A program made the position numbers and the translations under genes. A stretch of 52,431 nucleotides of DNA from an uncultured Lachnospiraceae bacterium (GTDB lineage: Bacteria; Bacillota; Clostridia; Lachnospirales; Lachnospiraceae), in the NCBI GenBank assembly GCA_900316395.1, contig ONCT01000005.1, positions 1-52,431 on the forward strand. Reading direction: 5' to 3'. Below, in pieces: positions 51,266 to 52,431 of the stretch (position 1 is the stretch's first letter; each line of letters begins with the position of its first letter). The notes under the pieces are model-generated. The model saw only the letters and a program-made list of their open reading frames with translations. It was not told where the DNA came from and did no database searches.

Positions 51266-52431
51266 CTACCTTTCAATCTCGTGAATAAACAGTCCGCTTC
51301 TTAGCTTAGGCTCAAACCATGTTGACTTAGGCGGCATTAACCTTCCTGCGTCTGCCACTGCAAATAATTCACTTATATCAGTTGGATACATTGCATATGC
51401 AACCTTAGCATCCACACTGCATCTTCTCTCTAATTCCTTAAGACCTCTGATGCCTCCAACAAAATCAATTCTGTCATCTGTCTTAGGGTCCTTAATATCG
51501 AAAAATGGCTCTAGAATAAGCTTTTGAAGAAGGGAAACATCTAGTCCTTCTACAGGATCATCGCTTCTATATTCATACTTGATGTCATATAGATACCATT
51601 TGCCATCTATATACATACTTACTTCGCCCTTCTTAGAAGGCTTGAGCTCTGATTCACCCTCCTTAAGCAATACAAAGCAATCCTCCATCTTATCAAATAA
51701 TTCTGAAGTGCTATGAGAATTCATGTCCTTAAGAACTCTGTTGTAATCCATAATCATAAGCTCTGAATCAGGAAATAGCACTGATAGGAAATAGTTAAAT
51801 TCCTCATCACCGCTGTAATTAGGATTAGCCTCTCTACGCATCATGCTAACCTTAACAGCAGATGCTGCTCTATGATGACCGTCAGCAATATATATGCTGT
51901 CCGTCTTCTTGAACTCATCATAGATAGCCTTAATATCATCCTCACCATCTATAAGGAACACTCTGTGTCTAACACCATCATCAGCCACGAAATCATACAC
52001 TGCATCGCCTTTCTTAACGCGGCTAACCACCTCATCAATAGCTTCCCTATCCCTGTAAGCTAGGAATATTGGACCTGTCTGGGCACTGCAAATGTTAACA
52101 TGATTAATCCTGTCTGCTTCCTTCTCGGCTCTTGTATTCTCATGCTTCTTGATAACCTCATTAACATAGTCATCTACTGAGGATGCCGCAACGATACCAG
52201 TCTGTACGCGGCCGTCCATTGTAAGCTCATATACATAATAGCAAGGCTTGTTATCCTTAATGAATCTGCCATCCTTAATCATATTCTGCAATAGTTCATT
52301 AGCCTTGGCATATACCTTATCAGAATACAGGTCTATATCATAATCAAAGTTAGTCTCTGCTCTGTCTATTCTAAGAAATGTATCATCCTTACCCTTGACA
52401 GCTTCCCTAGCTTCCTCTCTACTATACACAT
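51266..52431 (-). CDS. DUF1015 family protein (5' end outside the window)
   Basis: The last 388 or so residues of a DUF1015 (COG4198) protein. The motif IYIADGHHRAASAVKV near the middle and the C-terminal LMPPKSTWFEPKLRSGLFIHEI are family hallmarks. The frame runs off the right edge; the family has about 25 more residues before the first visible ones (a GTG at 52429 is not a start). Often found beside serine or phosphoserine genes; the function is not established. It is the first visible gene of the GH3/CapA/exporter run. Confidence 0.88.
   Translation of the reverse strand, partial: VYSREEAREAVKGKDDTFLRIDRAETNFDYDIDLYSDKVYAKANELLQNMIKDGRFIKDNKPCYYVYELTMDGRVQTGIVAASSVDDYVNEVIKKHENTRAEKEADRINHVNICSAQTGPIFLAYRDREAIDEVVSRVKKGDAVYDFVADDGVRHRVFLIDGEDDIKAIYDEFKKTDSIYIADGHHRAASAVKVSMMRREANPNYSGDEEFNYFLSVLFPDSELMIMDYNRVLKDMNSHSTSELFDKMEDCFVLLKEGESELKPSKKGEVSMYIDGKWYLYDIKYEYRSDDPVEGLDVSLLQKLILEPFFDIKDPKTDDRIDFVGGIRGLKELERRCSVDAKVAYAMYPTDISELFAVADAGRLMPPKSTWFEPKLRSGLFIHEIER

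Overview
The window looks like a low-GC chromosomal segment from a Firmicutes gut or rumen anaerobe, most likely a Lachnospiraceae species. The reasons are AT-rich spacers, AGGAGG-type ribosome binding sites, a DUF4250 protein, ECF transport, PyrK/PyrD type 1B pyrimidine enzymes, Nif11-type leader peptides and DUF285 (BspA-like) surface repeats. Family-level placement is inference; no rRNA or complete tRNA is present.

Layout. 1-4.4 kb is an accessory patch. It holds two broken coding ends, a HEPN-MNT toxin-antitoxin pair bracketed by a 90-bp direct repeat, the 5' half of a tRNA-Thr gene, a short-chain dehydrogenase pair and an IS110-family element with a probable bridge RNA. 4.4-9.7 kb is a cluster of lipoproteins, a metal-linked DUF134/NifX regulator with a metallo-beta-lactamase-fold partner, two Nif11-leader/zinc-ribbon small proteins and a 78-residue protein. 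The last three genes share the same 33-bp upstream element and so look like one regulon. 9.7-18.8 kb is mostly housekeeping (efp, rpiB, nrdR, pta) plus a lytic transglycosylase, a possible flagellar-regulon small protein, a large hybrid histidine kinase with a partner receiver protein, and a CapA-type protein. 18.8-24.5 kb has a short plus-strand operon (ECF S component, DUF4250, K+ channel), an NlpC/P60 protein, a BspA-like surface protein, a cystatin-like lipoprotein and a leaderless radical SAM gene.

24.4-33.6 kb carries an ABC exporter pair, purE-purM-purN-purD, an M29 aminopeptidase and pyrE. 33.6-38.2 kb is a compact type IV pilus or pseudopilus locus (PilT ATPase, four single-pass pseudopilin-like proteins, PilC/GspF) with a transglutaminase lipoprotein. 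38.3-43.1 kb has pyrD and pyrK, an MscS channel and a SpoIIE-type phosphatase with a STAS antagonist. 43.1-52.4 kb is a tight same-strand run: DUF1015, GH3, CapA-like, heterodimeric ABC exporter, GH3.

The most unusual items are the three-gene regulon with its shared 33-bp element, the GH3/CapA/exporter/DUF1015 cluster of unknown product, the cystatin-motif lipoprotein with 29-bp tandem repeats upstream, the series of long sequence-unrelated hairpins in the pur and pyr spacers, and the IS110 bridge RNA candidate. All identifications were made by reading motifs; no database search was possible.
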